A stretch of DNA of 64,000 bases from Mesorhizobium sp. 65-26 (GTDB lineage Bacteria; Pseudomonadota; Alphaproteobacteria; Rhizobiales; Rhizobiaceae): NCBI GenBank assembly GCA_001899205.1, contig MKVL01000015.1:26269-90268 (forward strand). The letters run 5' to 3'. The position numbers and the translations under genes were made by a program. Below the pieces are notes generated by a model. That model was not told the origin of the DNA. It made no database searches and saw only the letters and a list, made by a program, of their open reading frames with translations. Shown piece after piece: positions 44,492-55,022 of this stretch. Numbering within the stretch: position 1 is the first letter of the stretch; the number at the start of each line of letters is the position of its first letter.

Positions 44492-44648
44492 CACCCCCCT
44501 CTGTCCTGCCGGACATCTCCCCCGCAAGGGGGGAGATTGGATGTCGCCCTCGCCTTCGCCAATCGCTTGCGTTGCAGGGAGAACGCCATCAGCGGAATTG
44601 CTGATCTCCCCCCTTGCGGGGGAGATGTCCGGCAGGACAGAGGGAGGT
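44492..44648. repeat. long inverted repeat R3, copy 3
   Basis: The left arm (44492-44536) holds CCCCCCTCTGTCCTGCCGGA and a CATCTCCCCC-GCAAG-GGGGGAGAT hairpin. The right arm (44603-44648) is its near-perfect inverted complement, ending AGGACAGAGGGAGG. The spacer is about 66 bp. It lies between the regulator and the M24 gene. Confidence 0.8.
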
Positions 44649-44773
44649 GCTATCCCGCCAGCCCTGCGATCGAACAACGGCGCCAGCGATGCGGCATCCG
44701 GCACAACATTTGCGGAATGCCGCACAAGCTCAAAACCGCGCCCGGCTATGTTCGCCGGAACAGGAGGCGCGTG

Positions 44774-46078
44774 ATGAGCATCGTCGTATTCGATCCCGAC
44801 AGCACCGAGGATGTCGACTTCAAGGACCGCATGCGCCACCCGGCCGCCGCCGACCCGGCCGGCGGCATGTGGCTGTCGGACACCGAGCCCTCCTTCATCG
44901 ACGCGGATGCCTTGCGCAAGGGCCGGCTGGCGAAGCTGCGCGGCTGGATGCGCGAGGCGGGCTATGGCGGCGTCGTTCTGTTCGACCCCTACAACCAGCG
45001 CTACGCCACCGGCTCGCGCAACATGTTCGGCTACTTCCTGCGCAACTCGACCCGCTATTTCTTCATCCCCACCGAGGGGCCGATCGTGCTGTTCGAGTAC
45101 CCGCAGAGCTACCATGTCTCCATGGTGCTCGACACGATCGACGAGGCGCGCCCTTCCAAGCTGGTCTGGTCCTCGGTGTCGGGCCGCGACGACGAGACCG
45201 CCGGCCCCTTCGCCGACGAGATCGCCGAGCTTCTGAAGAAGCATGGCGGCGGCTCGATGAAGCTCGGGCTGGACCGCTGCAGCCACCTGCAGGCGCTGGC
45301 GCTGGAAAAGCGCGGCTGCGAGGTCAGGGATTGCCAGGGCGAGATCCTCGCCGTGCGCGCGGTGAAGACGCCGGAGGAGGTCAAATGCCTGATGGCCTCG
45401 ATGGCCGGCGCCGAGGCCGCGGTGGCAGCTGTGCGCGAGGCGATCAGGCCCGGCGTGTCCGAGAACGAGCTCTTCGCCATCATGTACGGCGAGGTGATCC
45501 GCCAGGGCGGCGAGTTCATCGAGACCCGGCTGCTCACCTCGGGCCAGCGTACCAACCCGTGGTTCAACGAGGCCAGCGGCCGCAAGATCAGGCCGGGCGA
45601 ACTGGTCGCGCTCGATACCGACACGATCGGCTGCTACGGCTACTACTCCGACTTCTCCCGCACCTTCCGCTGCGGCCCGGGCAAGCCCACCCCTTACCAG
45701 AAGTCGCTCTACCGCATGGCGCACGACCAGGTGCAGCACAACATCGGGATCGTGAAGCCCGGCATGGCCTTCCGCGAGATCGCCGAGAAGGCGTGGAAGA
45801 TTCCGGACCGCTTCGTCGACCAGCGCTACACCTCGGTCATGCACGGCGTCGGCATGCATGGCGAAACGCCCTTCATCGCCCACGCCATGGACTACGCCAC
45901 CTACGGCCGCGACGGCATCGTCGTGCCGGGCATGGTGGTCAGCGTCGAAAGCTACATCGGCGAGAAGGGTGGCCGCGAGGGCGTCAAGCTGGAGGACGAG
46001 ATCCTCGTCACCGAGACTGGCACCGAGCTGCTCTCGCGCTTTCCCTACGAGGACGAGTTCCTGGAGCCGCGGGTGTGA
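44774..46078 (+). CDS. M24 family metallopeptidase (creatinase/Xaa-Pro peptidase-like)
   Basis: Predicted 434-residue enzyme with an N-terminal creatinase-type domain (residues about 50-190) and a C-terminal pita-bread M24 domain. All five metal ligands are visible: ELVALDTDTIGCYGYYSDFS (two Asp), MHGVGMHGETPFIAHAM (His), VVSVESYIGEKGGREG (Glu) and VKLEDEILVTETG (Glu). The ATG at 44774 has AGGAGG 8 nt upstream. M24 relatives include prolidases, creatinase, ectoine hydrolase and the DMSP lyase DddP; DddP-like proteins share this layout, but substrate cannot be assigned here. It sits between a GlxA regulator and two hydrolase genes. Confidence 0.88.
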   Translation: MSIVVFDPDSTEDVDFKDRMRHPAAADPAGGMWLSDTEPSFIDADALRKGRLAKLRGWMREAGYGGVVLFDPYNQRYATGSRNMFGYFLRNSTRYFFIPTEGPIVLFEYPQSYHVSMVLDTIDEARPSKLVWSSVSGRDDETAGPFADEIAELLKKHGGGSMKLGLDRCSHLQALALEKRGCEVRDCQGEILAVRAVKTPEEVKCLMASMAGAEAAVAAVREAIRPGVSENELFAIMYGEVIRQGGEFIETRLLTSGQRTNPWFNEASGRKIRPGELVALDTDTIGCYGYYSDFSRTFRCGPGKPTPYQKSLYRMAHDQVQHNIGIVKPGMAFREIAEKAWKIPDRFVDQRYTSVMHGVGMHGETPFIAHAMDYATYGRDGIVVPGMVVSVESYIGEKGGREGVKLEDEILVTETGTELLSRFPYEDEFLEPRV

Positions 46079-46139
46079 TGCCGTGCTTGCCTTGGCTGGG
46101 CGCATATGCTTGCGATTGGCGCGAACATCCATCGCTTCG

Positions 46140-46320
46140 TCATCCTGGGGCGGAGCAAGGAGCGCAGCGACGCGGCGCAGACCCCAGGATCCATGCCGTG
46201 ACGCCAAGGCGTCGCGGCGGTGCCGAATTCTGCACGGCCACACCCTTCGGTCGGGGTCACGGCATGGATCCCAGGGTCTTCGCGACGGAGCTTCGCTCCT
46301 GCTTCGCCCTGGGATGACGA
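46140..46320. repeat. long inverted repeat R4 (about 180 bp)
   Basis: The left arm TCATCCTGGGGCGGAGCAAG...CCAGGATCCATGCCGTGAC and the right arm GTCACGGCATGGATCCCAGG...CGCCCTGGGATGACGA are inverted copies of about 60 bp each around a short spacer. It is the only copy seen here. Similar elements recur in rhizobial genomes. It separates the M24 and cysteine-hydrolase genes and accounts for most of the 46079-46408 gap. Confidence 0.8.
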
Positions 46321-46408
46321 TGTCGCGAAGGTCCGGGCCAATCTCCATCGCTTGCGCCAGCGCGCCACCCCATCATCGAACCGTTGCCGGAAACCCAGAA
46401 ACACCCCC

Positions 46409-47089
46409 ATGAAAGCACCCATTACCATCCGGCGCGGCACGGTGGCCGCCGCGTTCATCGATCTCCAGGAAGAGCACCGCAAGGACAGGCGCTACCTCGT
46501 CGAGGGCTATGGCGATATCCTCGCCAACGTGCAGCGCCTGCAGGCGGCGGCGCGTGCCAATGGCGTGCCGCTGCATCACTGGGCCTACATCGTCGACCTC
46601 GACATGCAGGACCGCCCCTTCCATCCGCTCGACGAGAGTGGCAAGTCGGCCTTTTCCGACAAGGACGATCCGCTGACGGCGATCTGCCGGGAAGTCGCGC
46701 CGCGCGATGGCGAGGCGATGCGCGTCAAGGCAGAGGCCAGCGCGCTTCGCGCAGGCCCCGCCGCCGACGAGATCAGGGCGCAAGGCATCGAATGGCTGGT
46801 CGTCGCCGGCGTGTGGACCGAGGCCTGTGTCGACGCCACGGTGAAGGACGCGGTGGCGCGCGGCTTTCGCGTGCTGCTGGTCAAGGACGCCTGCGGCAGC
46901 GGCAGCGCCGCCATGCACCAGACCGCCATCCTCAACCTCGCCAACCGACTCTATGGCGGCGCCGTCACCGACACCGCCGGCGCCTGCCGGTTGCTGGCCG
47001 GCGAAACGGTCGAAGCGTGGCAGGTCGAGGGCTCGGTGCCGATGCGCTTCACCTTCGACAACGCGGCCCGGCTCTACGCCGGGCTCTGA
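46409..47089 (+). CDS. isochorismatase-like cysteine hydrolase
   Basis: Predicted 226-residue hydrolase. The triad of the family is visible: Asp in VAAAFIDLQEEHRKDRR, Lys in AMRVKAEASALRAG, and Cys in VVAGVWTEACVDATVKDAVA. Members hydrolyse amides or enol ethers (nicotinamidase, N-carbamoylsarcosine amidase, biuret hydrolase). The frame reads back to 46220 through repeat DNA, but the ATG at 46409 gives a family-like N-terminus. It ends 2 nt before the next gene, so the pair is cotranscribed. The substrate is unknown. Confidence 0.88.
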   Translation: MKAPITIRRGTVAAAFIDLQEEHRKDRRYLVEGYGDILANVQRLQAAARANGVPLHHWAYIVDLDMQDRPFHPLDESGKSAFSDKDDPLTAICREVAPRDGEAMRVKAEASALRAGPAADEIRAQGIEWLVVAGVWTEACVDATVKDAVARGFRVLLVKDACGSGSAAMHQTAILNLANRLYGGAVTDTAGACRLLAGETVEAWQVEGSVPMRFTFDNAARLYAGL

Positions 47090-47091
47090 CG

Positions 47092-48057
47092 ATGGCCGGC
47101 AAGCCGCCCGACACGTCCTCGGCCTCGCGCGGCAAGTACGCCGCCCGGCTCGATCCCGAGTTCTGGGATTACGTCGACGCGGTCAATGGCTGGTACCCGC
47201 CCGAGATCGTGGCCGCGCCCATCGCCGCGCAGCGCGTCGTCTATGACCGGATGTGCGCGGCTTTCCGCCTGCCGCGCCCGGCCGGCGTCGAAACGCAGGA
47301 CCGGCTGGTCAGGGCGGCCGGTCGCGACATCGCGCTGCGCCACTACCTGCCGGCGGGCGCGGCGCCCGCGGCTTGCGTGCTCTACTGCCATGGCGGCGGC
47401 TTCGTTCTCGGCGGGCTCGACAGCCATGACGACATCTGCGCCGAGATCTGCGCCGGCACCGGCTTCGAGGTATTTTCGGTCGACTACCGTCTGGCGCCGG
47501 AACATCGCCATCCCGCCGCCTTCGACGATGCGCTCGCCGCCTTCGAATGGCTTGCCGCCGCGTCCGGCCTGCCGCTCGTGCTGTGCGGCGAAAGCGCCGG
47601 CGGCACCCTCGCCGCAGCCGTCGCGCACGCCACCCGCCGGCACCCGCGCCGGGCGATCGGCCAGATGCTGATCTATCCCGGGCTAGGCGGCGAGATTGGC
47701 CGCTCCTATGTCGAGCACGCCGCCGCGCCCCTGCTGACGCTGGCCGACCTCGATTTCTACCGGACCATCCGCGCCGCGCCCGGACAGTCGCCCGACGACC
47801 CCACCTTCGCGCCGCTTCGCGACGGCGATTTCGCCGGCCTGCCGCCGACGGTCGTCGTCACCGCCGAATGCGATCCGCTCTCGTCCGACGGCGAGACCTA
47901 TCGCGACCGCGTCCTCGCCGCTGGCGGTCGCGCGCTTTGCCGCGAGGAGCCGCGCCTCACCCACAGCTTCCTGCGCGCCCGAGCCACCGTGCCGCGTGCC
48001 GCCGAGGCCTTCGCGAGGATCATCGCCGACATCGCCAGGCTGGGCGCGGCGGTTTGA
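47092..48057 (+). CDS. alpha/beta hydrolase, hormone-sensitive-lipase family
   Basis: Predicted 321-residue esterase. It has the oxyanion motif LYCHGGGFVLGGLDSHDD, FSVDYRLAPEHRHPAAFDDA, the nucleophile elbow VLCGESAGGTLAAAVA, the Asp in VTAECDPLSSDGE and the His in LTHSFLRAR, all in HSL-family order. No signal peptide is seen, so it is cytoplasmic. Only 2 nt separate it from the cysteine hydrolase gene, implying a shared pathway in which an ester or lactone is cleaved. The natural substrate is unknown. Confidence 0.9.
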   Translation: MAGKPPDTSSASRGKYAARLDPEFWDYVDAVNGWYPPEIVAAPIAAQRVVYDRMCAAFRLPRPAGVETQDRLVRAAGRDIALRHYLPAGAAPAACVLYCHGGGFVLGGLDSHDDICAEICAGTGFEVFSVDYRLAPEHRHPAAFDDALAAFEWLAAASGLPLVLCGESAGGTLAAAVAHATRRHPRRAIGQMLIYPGLGGEIGRSYVEHAAAPLLTLADLDFYRTIRAAPGQSPDDPTFAPLRDGDFAGLPPTVVVTAECDPLSSDGETYRDRVLAAGGRALCREEPRLTHSFLRARATVPRAAEAFARIIADIARLGAAV

Positions 48058-48097
48058 TCGCCCCCCATCGAGGACGGGGCAAATCGGGTAAGGGGCG

Positions 48098-48247
48098 CGA
48101 CCCCCACTCCGGTCGGCTTTGCCGACCACCTCTCCCCCGAACGGCGGGGGAGAGGAAGGGCGGGAGCTTGCCGACCTTGGCCCCTTTCCTCTCCCTCCGG
48201 AGGGGGGAGAGGTGGCGCCGCCCAGCGGCGACGGAGTGGGGGAACCC
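48098..48247 (+). repeat. dispersed repeat R1, copy 3
   Basis: Same element as at 862 and 2452: CCCCCACTCCGGTCGGC start, central CTCTCCCCC/GGGGGAGAG hairpin, and GGCGACGGAGTGGGG end. It lies directly after the esterase gene. Confidence 0.8.
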
Positions 48248-48307
48248 CATCCGCGATCGGCCCAACCCCAGGGGCAGGCAATTGTAGAAATATCCGAGCG
48301 GCAGGTA

Positions 48308-48453
48308 CCCCCACCCTAACCCTCCCCACAAGGGGGAGGGGATTCCCGCAGGCGCCGACCTTCGCAAACTGGTGACTCCTCAGGGTCCGGAGATAAGCGC
48401 ACGGCAGTCCCCCTCCCCCTTGTGGGGAGGGGTTAGGGGTGGGGGTCTGCAGC
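48308..48453. repeat. long inverted repeat R2, copy with both arms
   Basis: The left arm CCCCCACCCTAACCCTCCCC (48309) and the right arm GGGGAGGGGTTAGGGGTGGG (48425) are inverted complements, each next to a CCCC-ACAAGG-GGGAGGGG or mirrored hairpin. The spacer reads GCAGGCGCCGACCTTCGCAA. A further right-hand half copy, preceded by the same spacer wording, lies at about 48553-48640. The 48058-48932 gap is almost entirely repeats and contains no supportable gene. Confidence 0.8.
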
Positions 48454-48932
48454 GCTTGAATCTATGCGCTACCGCCCCTCCCCGAACGACAGGGAGAGGA
48501 AAGGTGCGAACTCGGCGAACCAGGCTCCCTCCCTCCGAAGTGGGGGACCGCCGCAGGCGCCGACCTTCGCAAACTGGTGACTCCTCAGGGTTCGGCAGTC
48601 CCCCTCCCCCTTGTGGGGAGGGGTCAGGGGTGGGGGTATGCGGCGCTCGGGTTCATATGCCGCCGCCCTCGCGACGGCCTCCCCTCGAAGGACAAGATCC
48701 GACGCGCCTTGCGGAACACCGCACAAGAATTGCGGAAAACCAGACATTTCGGCGCGGGCACGCGCCCTATCATCCCCGCGCAGGCAATGGTGCCCCGGCC
48801 GCCGCATCCACCAGCGTCCAGGCCGGCCGGGGCGGCGCCTTGGCGCGGAACGTTGCCCAAACCGTTGCGCACCCTCGGGTCCGGCCCGCGGGGAAGCTGT
48901 CAGGCGACGCGCACCAACAAGAGGGAACGACG

Positions 48933-50576
48933 ATGAAATTCATGCTGACCGACAGGAAACTGCACCCGCGCGCCCGGCCGCTCGCCGACGATTTCAGGAA
49001 GGGCGGCATGAACCGCCGCGAATATCTCGCCCTCATGGCCGGCCTCGGCGTCAGCGCCGCCGGCGCGCTGGCGCTGGGCGGGCTTTCCGCCTCGCCGGCG
49101 CGCGCCGCCGAGCAGCCCAGGCGCGGCGGCACGCTGCGCGTCGCCATGAACGTCAAGGGCTTCAAGGACCCGCGCACCTTCGACGGCGTCGAGATGTCCA
49201 ACGTCGCGCGCCACTGCAACGAATATCTCGTGCGCTGGAACACCGACTTCACCTTCGAGCCGTGGCTGCTGGAAAGCTGGGAATCCAGCGACGACGCCAA
49301 AACCCTGACGCTGCATGTGCGCAAGGGCATCACCTGGTCGAATGGCGATGCCTTCGACGCCGACGACGTGATCCACAACCTCACCCGCTGGTGCGACGCC
49401 GCCGTGCCCGGCAATTCGGTGGCCGCGCGCATGGGCGCGCTGGTCAATCCCGACACCAAGAAGCCAATCGACGGCGGCATCCAGAAGGTCGACGACCACA
49501 CCATCCGGCTCAACCTGCCGAAGCCCGACATCTCGCTGATCGCCGGCATGACCGACTATCCGGCGCTGATCATGCATCGCTCCTACGAGGGCGACGGCGA
49601 CCCGATGAAGGCGCTGGCCATCACCACCGGCCCCTGCGAACTGGTCAAATGGGACGCCGAGACCGGCGCCGAGGTGAAGCGCAAGGACAAGCCCTGGTGG
49701 AAGGGCGAGTTCTGGCTCGACGGCATCAAATGGGTCGACTACGGCTCCGACCCCAACGCCATGCTGTCGGCCTTCGAATCCGGCGAGATCGACACCGACC
49801 ACGAGACCGCCTCCGACGCCGTCTCGCAGACCGCGCAGATGGGCCTGCAAAATTCCGAGATCGCCACCGGCTCCACCATCGTGGCGCGCTTCAACGTCAA
49901 CAACGCGCCCTACGGCGACGTCAGGGTGCGCCGCGCCGCGCAGCTTGCGGTCGACAACGCCGCGGTGCTGAAGCTCGGCCTCGACGGGCGCGGCAAGCCC
50001 GCCGACAACCATCATGTCGGCCCCATGCATCCGGAATTCGCCGACATCGGTCCGGCAAAACGCGACGTCGACGCGGCGAAGAAGCTGCTCGCCGAATCCG
50101 GCAAGGCCGACCACGAATACGAGCTCATCTCGGTCGACATCGAATGGCAGAAGGGCACGGCCGACGCCATAGCCGCGCAGATGCGCGAGACCGGCCTCAG
50201 GATCAAGCGCACCGTGCTGCCCGCCGCCACCTTCTGGAACGACTGGAGCAAATACCCCTTCTCCTGCACCGAATGGCTCGGCCGCCCGCTCGGCGTCCAG
50301 GTGCTGGCACTGGCGTATAAATCCGGCGCGGCGTGGAACGAGAGCGCCTTTTCCGACAAGGAATTCGACGAACTGCTCGACAAGGCGCTGGCCATGCCCG
50401 ACGCCAAGGCGCGCAAGGAGGTCATGGGCAAGATCGAGCACATCCTGCGCGACAGCGGCATCATCATCCAGCCCTACTGGCGCTCGGTCTACCGCACCTA
50501 CCGCAAGGGCGTACACGGCCTGGAACAGCACCAGGCGCTCGAGCAGCATTTCGAGAAGGTGTGGCTGGAGGGGTGA
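48933..50576 (+). CDS. ABC transporter substrate-binding protein (peptide/opine type, SBP family 5)
   Basis: Predicted 547-residue periplasmic binding protein. A long N-terminus with [19 protein letters not shown] looks like a Tat-type (RR) signal ending near ARAAEQ. The mature part has [60 protein letters not shown] and [20 protein letters not shown], all of SBP family 5 (Dpp/Opp). GAGGGAACGACG precedes the ATG. An internal ATG at 49008 would start right at the signal. Its permease and ATPase genes are not in the window; a foreign islet and lepA follow instead, so it is an orphan here. Confidence 0.92.
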   Translation: MKFMLTDRKLHPRARPLADDFRKGGMNRREYLALMAGLGVSAAGALALGGLSASPARAAEQPRRGGTLRVAMNVKGFKDPRTFDGVEMSNVARHCNEYLVRWNTDFTFEPWLLESWESSDDAKTLTLHVRKGITWSNGDAFDADDVIHNLTRWCDAAVPGNSVAARMGALVNPDTKKPIDGGIQKVDDHTIRLNLPKPDISLIAGMTDYPALIMHRSYEGDGDPMKALAITTGPCELVKWDAETGAEVKRKDKPWWKGEFWLDGIKWVDYGSDPNAMLSAFESGEIDTDHETASDAVSQTAQMGLQNSEIATGSTIVARFNVNNAPYGDVRVRRAAQLAVDNAAVLKLGLDGRGKPADNHHVGPMHPEFADIGPAKRDVDAAKKLLAESGKADHEYELISVDIEWQKGTADAIAAQMRETGLRIKRTVLPAATFWNDWSKYPFSCTEWLGRPLGVQVLALAYKSGAAWNESAFSDKEFDELLDKALAMPDAKARKEVMGKIEHILRDSGIIIQPYWRSVYRTYRKGVHGLEQHQALEQHFEKVWLEG

Positions 50577-50589
50577 GCCCTTCCCATTC

Positions 50590-50645
50590 TTGGGTTCCTC
50601 GCCCCCGCTTCGCGGGGGAGAGGATGCCGGCAGGCAGGTGAGGGG
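50590..50645. repeat. single-arm R3-like repeat after the SBP gene
   Basis: CGCCCCCGC-TTCG-CGGGGGAGAGGATGC followed by CGGCAGGCAGGTGAGGGG is one arm of the R3 family with an internal hairpin. It lies 14 nt past the SBP stop and could act in termination. Confidence 0.65.
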
Positions 50646-50696
50646 CGGCGGTGACGTCCGGGATTAGACCTAGCCCCACGCGCTGAACCAGCGCCG

Positions 50697-50880
50697 CTAC
50701 CGCCCCACCTTTTCATCAGGCGCCAGCCGCCGGATCGGCTTCAGGTTGAGCGCATTGGCGTTCAAACACTTGATTGCCTTGGGCAGCGGGCCGCTCAGCT
50801 CGAAATTCACCAGCGTCGGCCGGCCATGGTTGCCATGCTGCAGCCGCACGCTGTCCCCCACGACACCACCAGCGTCACCT
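50697..50880 (-). pseudogene. possible 3' remnant of a truncated gene
   Basis: On the minus strand a frame of about 60 codons reads DSVRLQHGNHGRPTLVNFEL then SGPLPKAIKCLNANALNLKP and ends IRRLAPDEKVGR. It has chromosomal-type GC and plausible codon use but no good start, and its 5' side runs into the AT-richer islet beginning near 50880. I read it as the C-terminal stub of a native gene cut by insertion of the islet. The parent family is not recognised. It could also be a short gene starting at a GTG. Confidence 0.4.
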
Positions 50881-50977
50881 GAATCTAGCTCAGTTGTTCA
50901 TTCGGCAGCGTCTGGGAAAGGATAGCCTAGTGGGCAGCGGCGCTGGTGTCGGCAGCAAAGGCGCACCGCAGAGGATC

Positions 50978-51121
50978 ATGTCCGCCGAAACGACAAATAG
51001 CACGGCGGGCACGAACGTAGTGACCCTACCCATAAGGCGAAAATCTTTAGTGACAAAGCTTGATGAGGATGAAAATCCTAACACGCTTGACTTTTTTCAT
51101 GGAAAATGCAGATTCGCTTAA
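50978..51121 (+). CDS. small ORF upstream of the XRE-ImmA/IrrE pair
   Basis: A 47-residue frame beginning MSAETTNSTAGTNVVTLPIR, preceded by AGAGGATC. It is hydrophilic, with an acidic segment (KLDEDENPNTLDFF), no signal peptide and no known domain. It ends 30 nt before the next gene, so it could be the first gene of the islet operon or a leader. Evidence is only the RBS, spacing and similar base composition. Confidence 0.3.
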   Translation: MSAETTNSTAGTNVVTLPIRRKSLVTKLDEDENPNTLDFFHGKCRFA

Positions 51122-51151
51122 GTCGTATCTTTCGGCGAAAAGGATTCGGGA

Positions 51152-51856
51152 GTGCATTCACTTCTCCAGCAGACACACGAGATCCTTCGTTTTGATCTCA
51201 ACCCGGATTTTGTTGAGACGCTCGCGATTGAAGTCGCCTGGAGATATGATCGGCTTTACGAGGAACTCCGAGACGATGCCGCGTTGCCGCTAGAGTTGAA
51301 ACTCTCGGAGTTCGCAGCTCGTCGAGCCAATTGCGCAATTAGAGCGATGGTCCTAGCTGCACAGCAACATGGGGTACCGTACAGCTTTCGCAGCTTGGAG
51401 TGTAATGGACAGCAAAAAATTCTCCTTAAAATGGGGCGGATCGTTCTCATCCAGGAACCATTTTTGGAACTGTCAGATGCGCCTCGTGTTGCTGACTATA
51501 AGCGTGAGTTGGCAGACACACATGGGTTGATTCGTCAGCTTGAGCTAAACCTCGGCGACGTGCCCAATCGTGATCTTGATTGGTCGGGCAGCATACTCGC
51601 AGTTCTGTTGCATGGGGCATCTGGTCCCCGATTTACGCGCCGGGATCGGGCACTTGGTGGCCTTATGTTGGGCGTGCCAGATGGCGGCTACGCTACGTGG
51701 GTGGCGAGGCTCGATTTGTACCGCATCGCGATGTTTGGCCTAGAGAAGGCCCGATTCTCTACCGAGGGCGGACCCAGCACAACTCCGCCGTCGGATCAAA
51801 AGGACGAAGTAATCGTTCGCCTTAAGAAAAAACAGCAGTCAAGAGTCTATCTATGA
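51152..51856 (+). CDS. unknown protein paired with an XRE-ImmA/IrrE gene (candidate toxin)
   Basis: A 234-residue frame from a GTG with AGGA 8 nt upstream. The product is mostly helical and charged (ILRFDLNPDFVETLAIEVAW, LKLSEFAARRANCAIRAMVL), with a central mixed region (QQKILLKMGRIVLIQEPFLE) and a polar C-terminal tail. There is no signal peptide, membrane helix or motif I recognise. It overlaps the downstream gene by ATGA, so the two are translationally coupled. GC content is below that of the flanks. Pairing with an XRE-ImmA/IrrE protein suggests the toxin half of a toxin-antitoxin or defence unit such as RosmerTA; this is inference from layout. Confidence 0.6.
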   Translation: MHSLLQQTHEILRFDLNPDFVETLAIEVAWRYDRLYEELRDDAALPLELKLSEFAARRANCAIRAMVLAAQQHGVPYSFRSLECNGQQKILLKMGRIVLIQEPFLELSDAPRVADYKRELADTHGLIRQLELNLGDVPNRDLDWSGSILAVLLHGASGPRFTRRDRALGGLMLGVPDGGYATWVARLDLYRIAMFGLEKARFSTEGGPSTTPPSDQKDEVIVRLKKKQQSRVYL

Positions 51857-53070
51857 GTTTCGGCGTTCCAAATTTTCGAGGCGAGCGGCTTAGAGAAGCT
51901 AGGCTCGCCAGAGGTATGTTTAAGAATACACTTGGGGATCTTATCGGAGTTTCTGGATCGGCAATTTCTCGCTATGAGGATGGCCTTGATAAGCCTCAAG
52001 CTCATCGCGTTAGCGTCATTGCGGATAAGCTACAATTTCCACAAAGCTTCTTCTTCACCCCTGCGTGGGGTGAAGAAATTGACCTTGTCCACTGGCGATC
52101 TAGGGCGTCAGAAAGCAAGAGTGCACGTGAGATAACTGAACAGCGTATCCGTTGGCTGTGTGAGATTTTCGGTTTCCTGCAGTCTGAGGTCGATTTTCCA
52201 AAGCTGAACCTACCCGAGTTGGATATTTCCAAGGACTTCAACCTCATCACCAACAGCCAGATAGAGCAGGCTGCTACTGATCTTCGGTCGTATTGGAAGC
52301 TACGTACCGAGCCGATACCGGACATGATACTTGCCCTTGAGAATGCAGGCGTCCCGGTTGCGGCTTTGAATATTCCTTCAGATAAGCAAGATGGACTTTG
52401 TTTTACATCAAAATTGCTGCAAAGGCCGTTTGTTATTATCAACGTGGAAGGTGTTAGTTGTTCAAGGGCGCGCTTTGATGCTGCGCATGAACTTGGTCAC
52501 CTAGTTCTTCACAGGAACGTGACTCCCGATCAGGCGAAGATGCCGGCCGCTCATAAACTTATTGAGCAGCAGGCTCATAGATTTGCAGGAGCAATGCTCT
52601 TTCCCCGTGATTCGTTTATCGCTGAAGTCGGATCGGTTTCTCTTGATTATTTCTGCGCACTAAAAAGACGATGGGGCATATCGATTAGTGCGATGATTAT
52701 GCGCGCATATGACCTTGGCCTTACCGACGAAGATGGAAAGGCACAACTGTTCCGTTCAATGACGGTGAGAAGGTGGCGCGGACCCCTTCGAGAGCCTTAC
52801 GATTCTCCTTCGGATATGCCCCTTGAACGACCTCGAATGTTGCGGCGGGGTTTTGAGGTGACGTTGGCGTCTGGGGGATTCGCAAGATCGACAATTAGAT
52901 CCGCGATACCTCTACCTAGTCAAGAGCTGGAGCAACTCTCGTCCCTTGAAGAAGGGACCTTTGCCGATGGAAATCTTGATTCGATGGCTCTCACTAAGCT
53001 TAAGCCTGCGGCGGAAATGCTCGACCTAGAAAGTGGAAATGTTCTTCTCTTTCGACGTAGATTCCGCTGA
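51853..53070 (+). CDS. XRE regulator fused to ImmA/IrrE (DUF955) metallopeptidase
   Basis: Predicted 405-residue protein. The N-terminal Cro/C1 HTH (residues about 8-65) has GERLREARLARGMFKNTLGD and LIGVSGSAISRYEDGLDKPQ. The middle (about 190-290) is the zinc protease domain, with RARFDAAHELGHLVLHRNV carrying HELGH and the third ligand probably Glu in KLIEQQAHRFAGAMLFPRDS. The C-terminal 100 residues have no known domain. Such proteins control mobile elements or act as antitoxins. The ATGA overlap couples it to the upstream unknown gene. Low GC and an isolated position next to lepA indicate acquisition by transfer. Confidence 0.88.
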   Translation: MSFGVPNFRGERLREARLARGMFKNTLGDLIGVSGSAISRYEDGLDKPQAHRVSVIADKLQFPQSFFFTPAWGEEIDLVHWRSRASESKSAREITEQRIRWLCEIFGFLQSEVDFPKLNLPELDISKDFNLITNSQIEQAATDLRSYWKLRTEPIPDMILALENAGVPVAALNIPSDKQDGLCFTSKLLQRPFVIINVEGVSCSRARFDAAHELGHLVLHRNVTPDQAKMPAAHKLIEQQAHRFAGAMLFPRDSFIAEVGSVSLDYFCALKRRWGISISAMIMRAYDLGLTDEDGKAQLFRSMTVRRWRGPLREPYDSPSDMPLERPRMLRRGFEVTLASGGFARSTIRSAIPLPSQELEQLSSLEEGTFADGNLDSMALTKLKPAAEMLDLESGNVLLFRRRFR

Positions 53071-53216
53071 CGTTCAGACCGCCTCTCTGAGGGCCGTTAT
53101 CGCACAGAAACAGACCAGAGCTAGGAGAGCTGTTGCCCCCGGCAGCTCCCCTTTCCAAGCAAGCCATCGATCCACCGGCTCGATGGCTTAGTGCGCTCTG
53201 CGCACCAACCGCCCCC

Positions 53217-55022
<1,806 letters not shown>

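Noticed and set aside
48300-48660. CRISPR-like array because of recurring C-rich and G-rich units
   Set aside because: Units are inverted arms of dispersed repeats with irregular spacing, not direct repeats with unique spacers.
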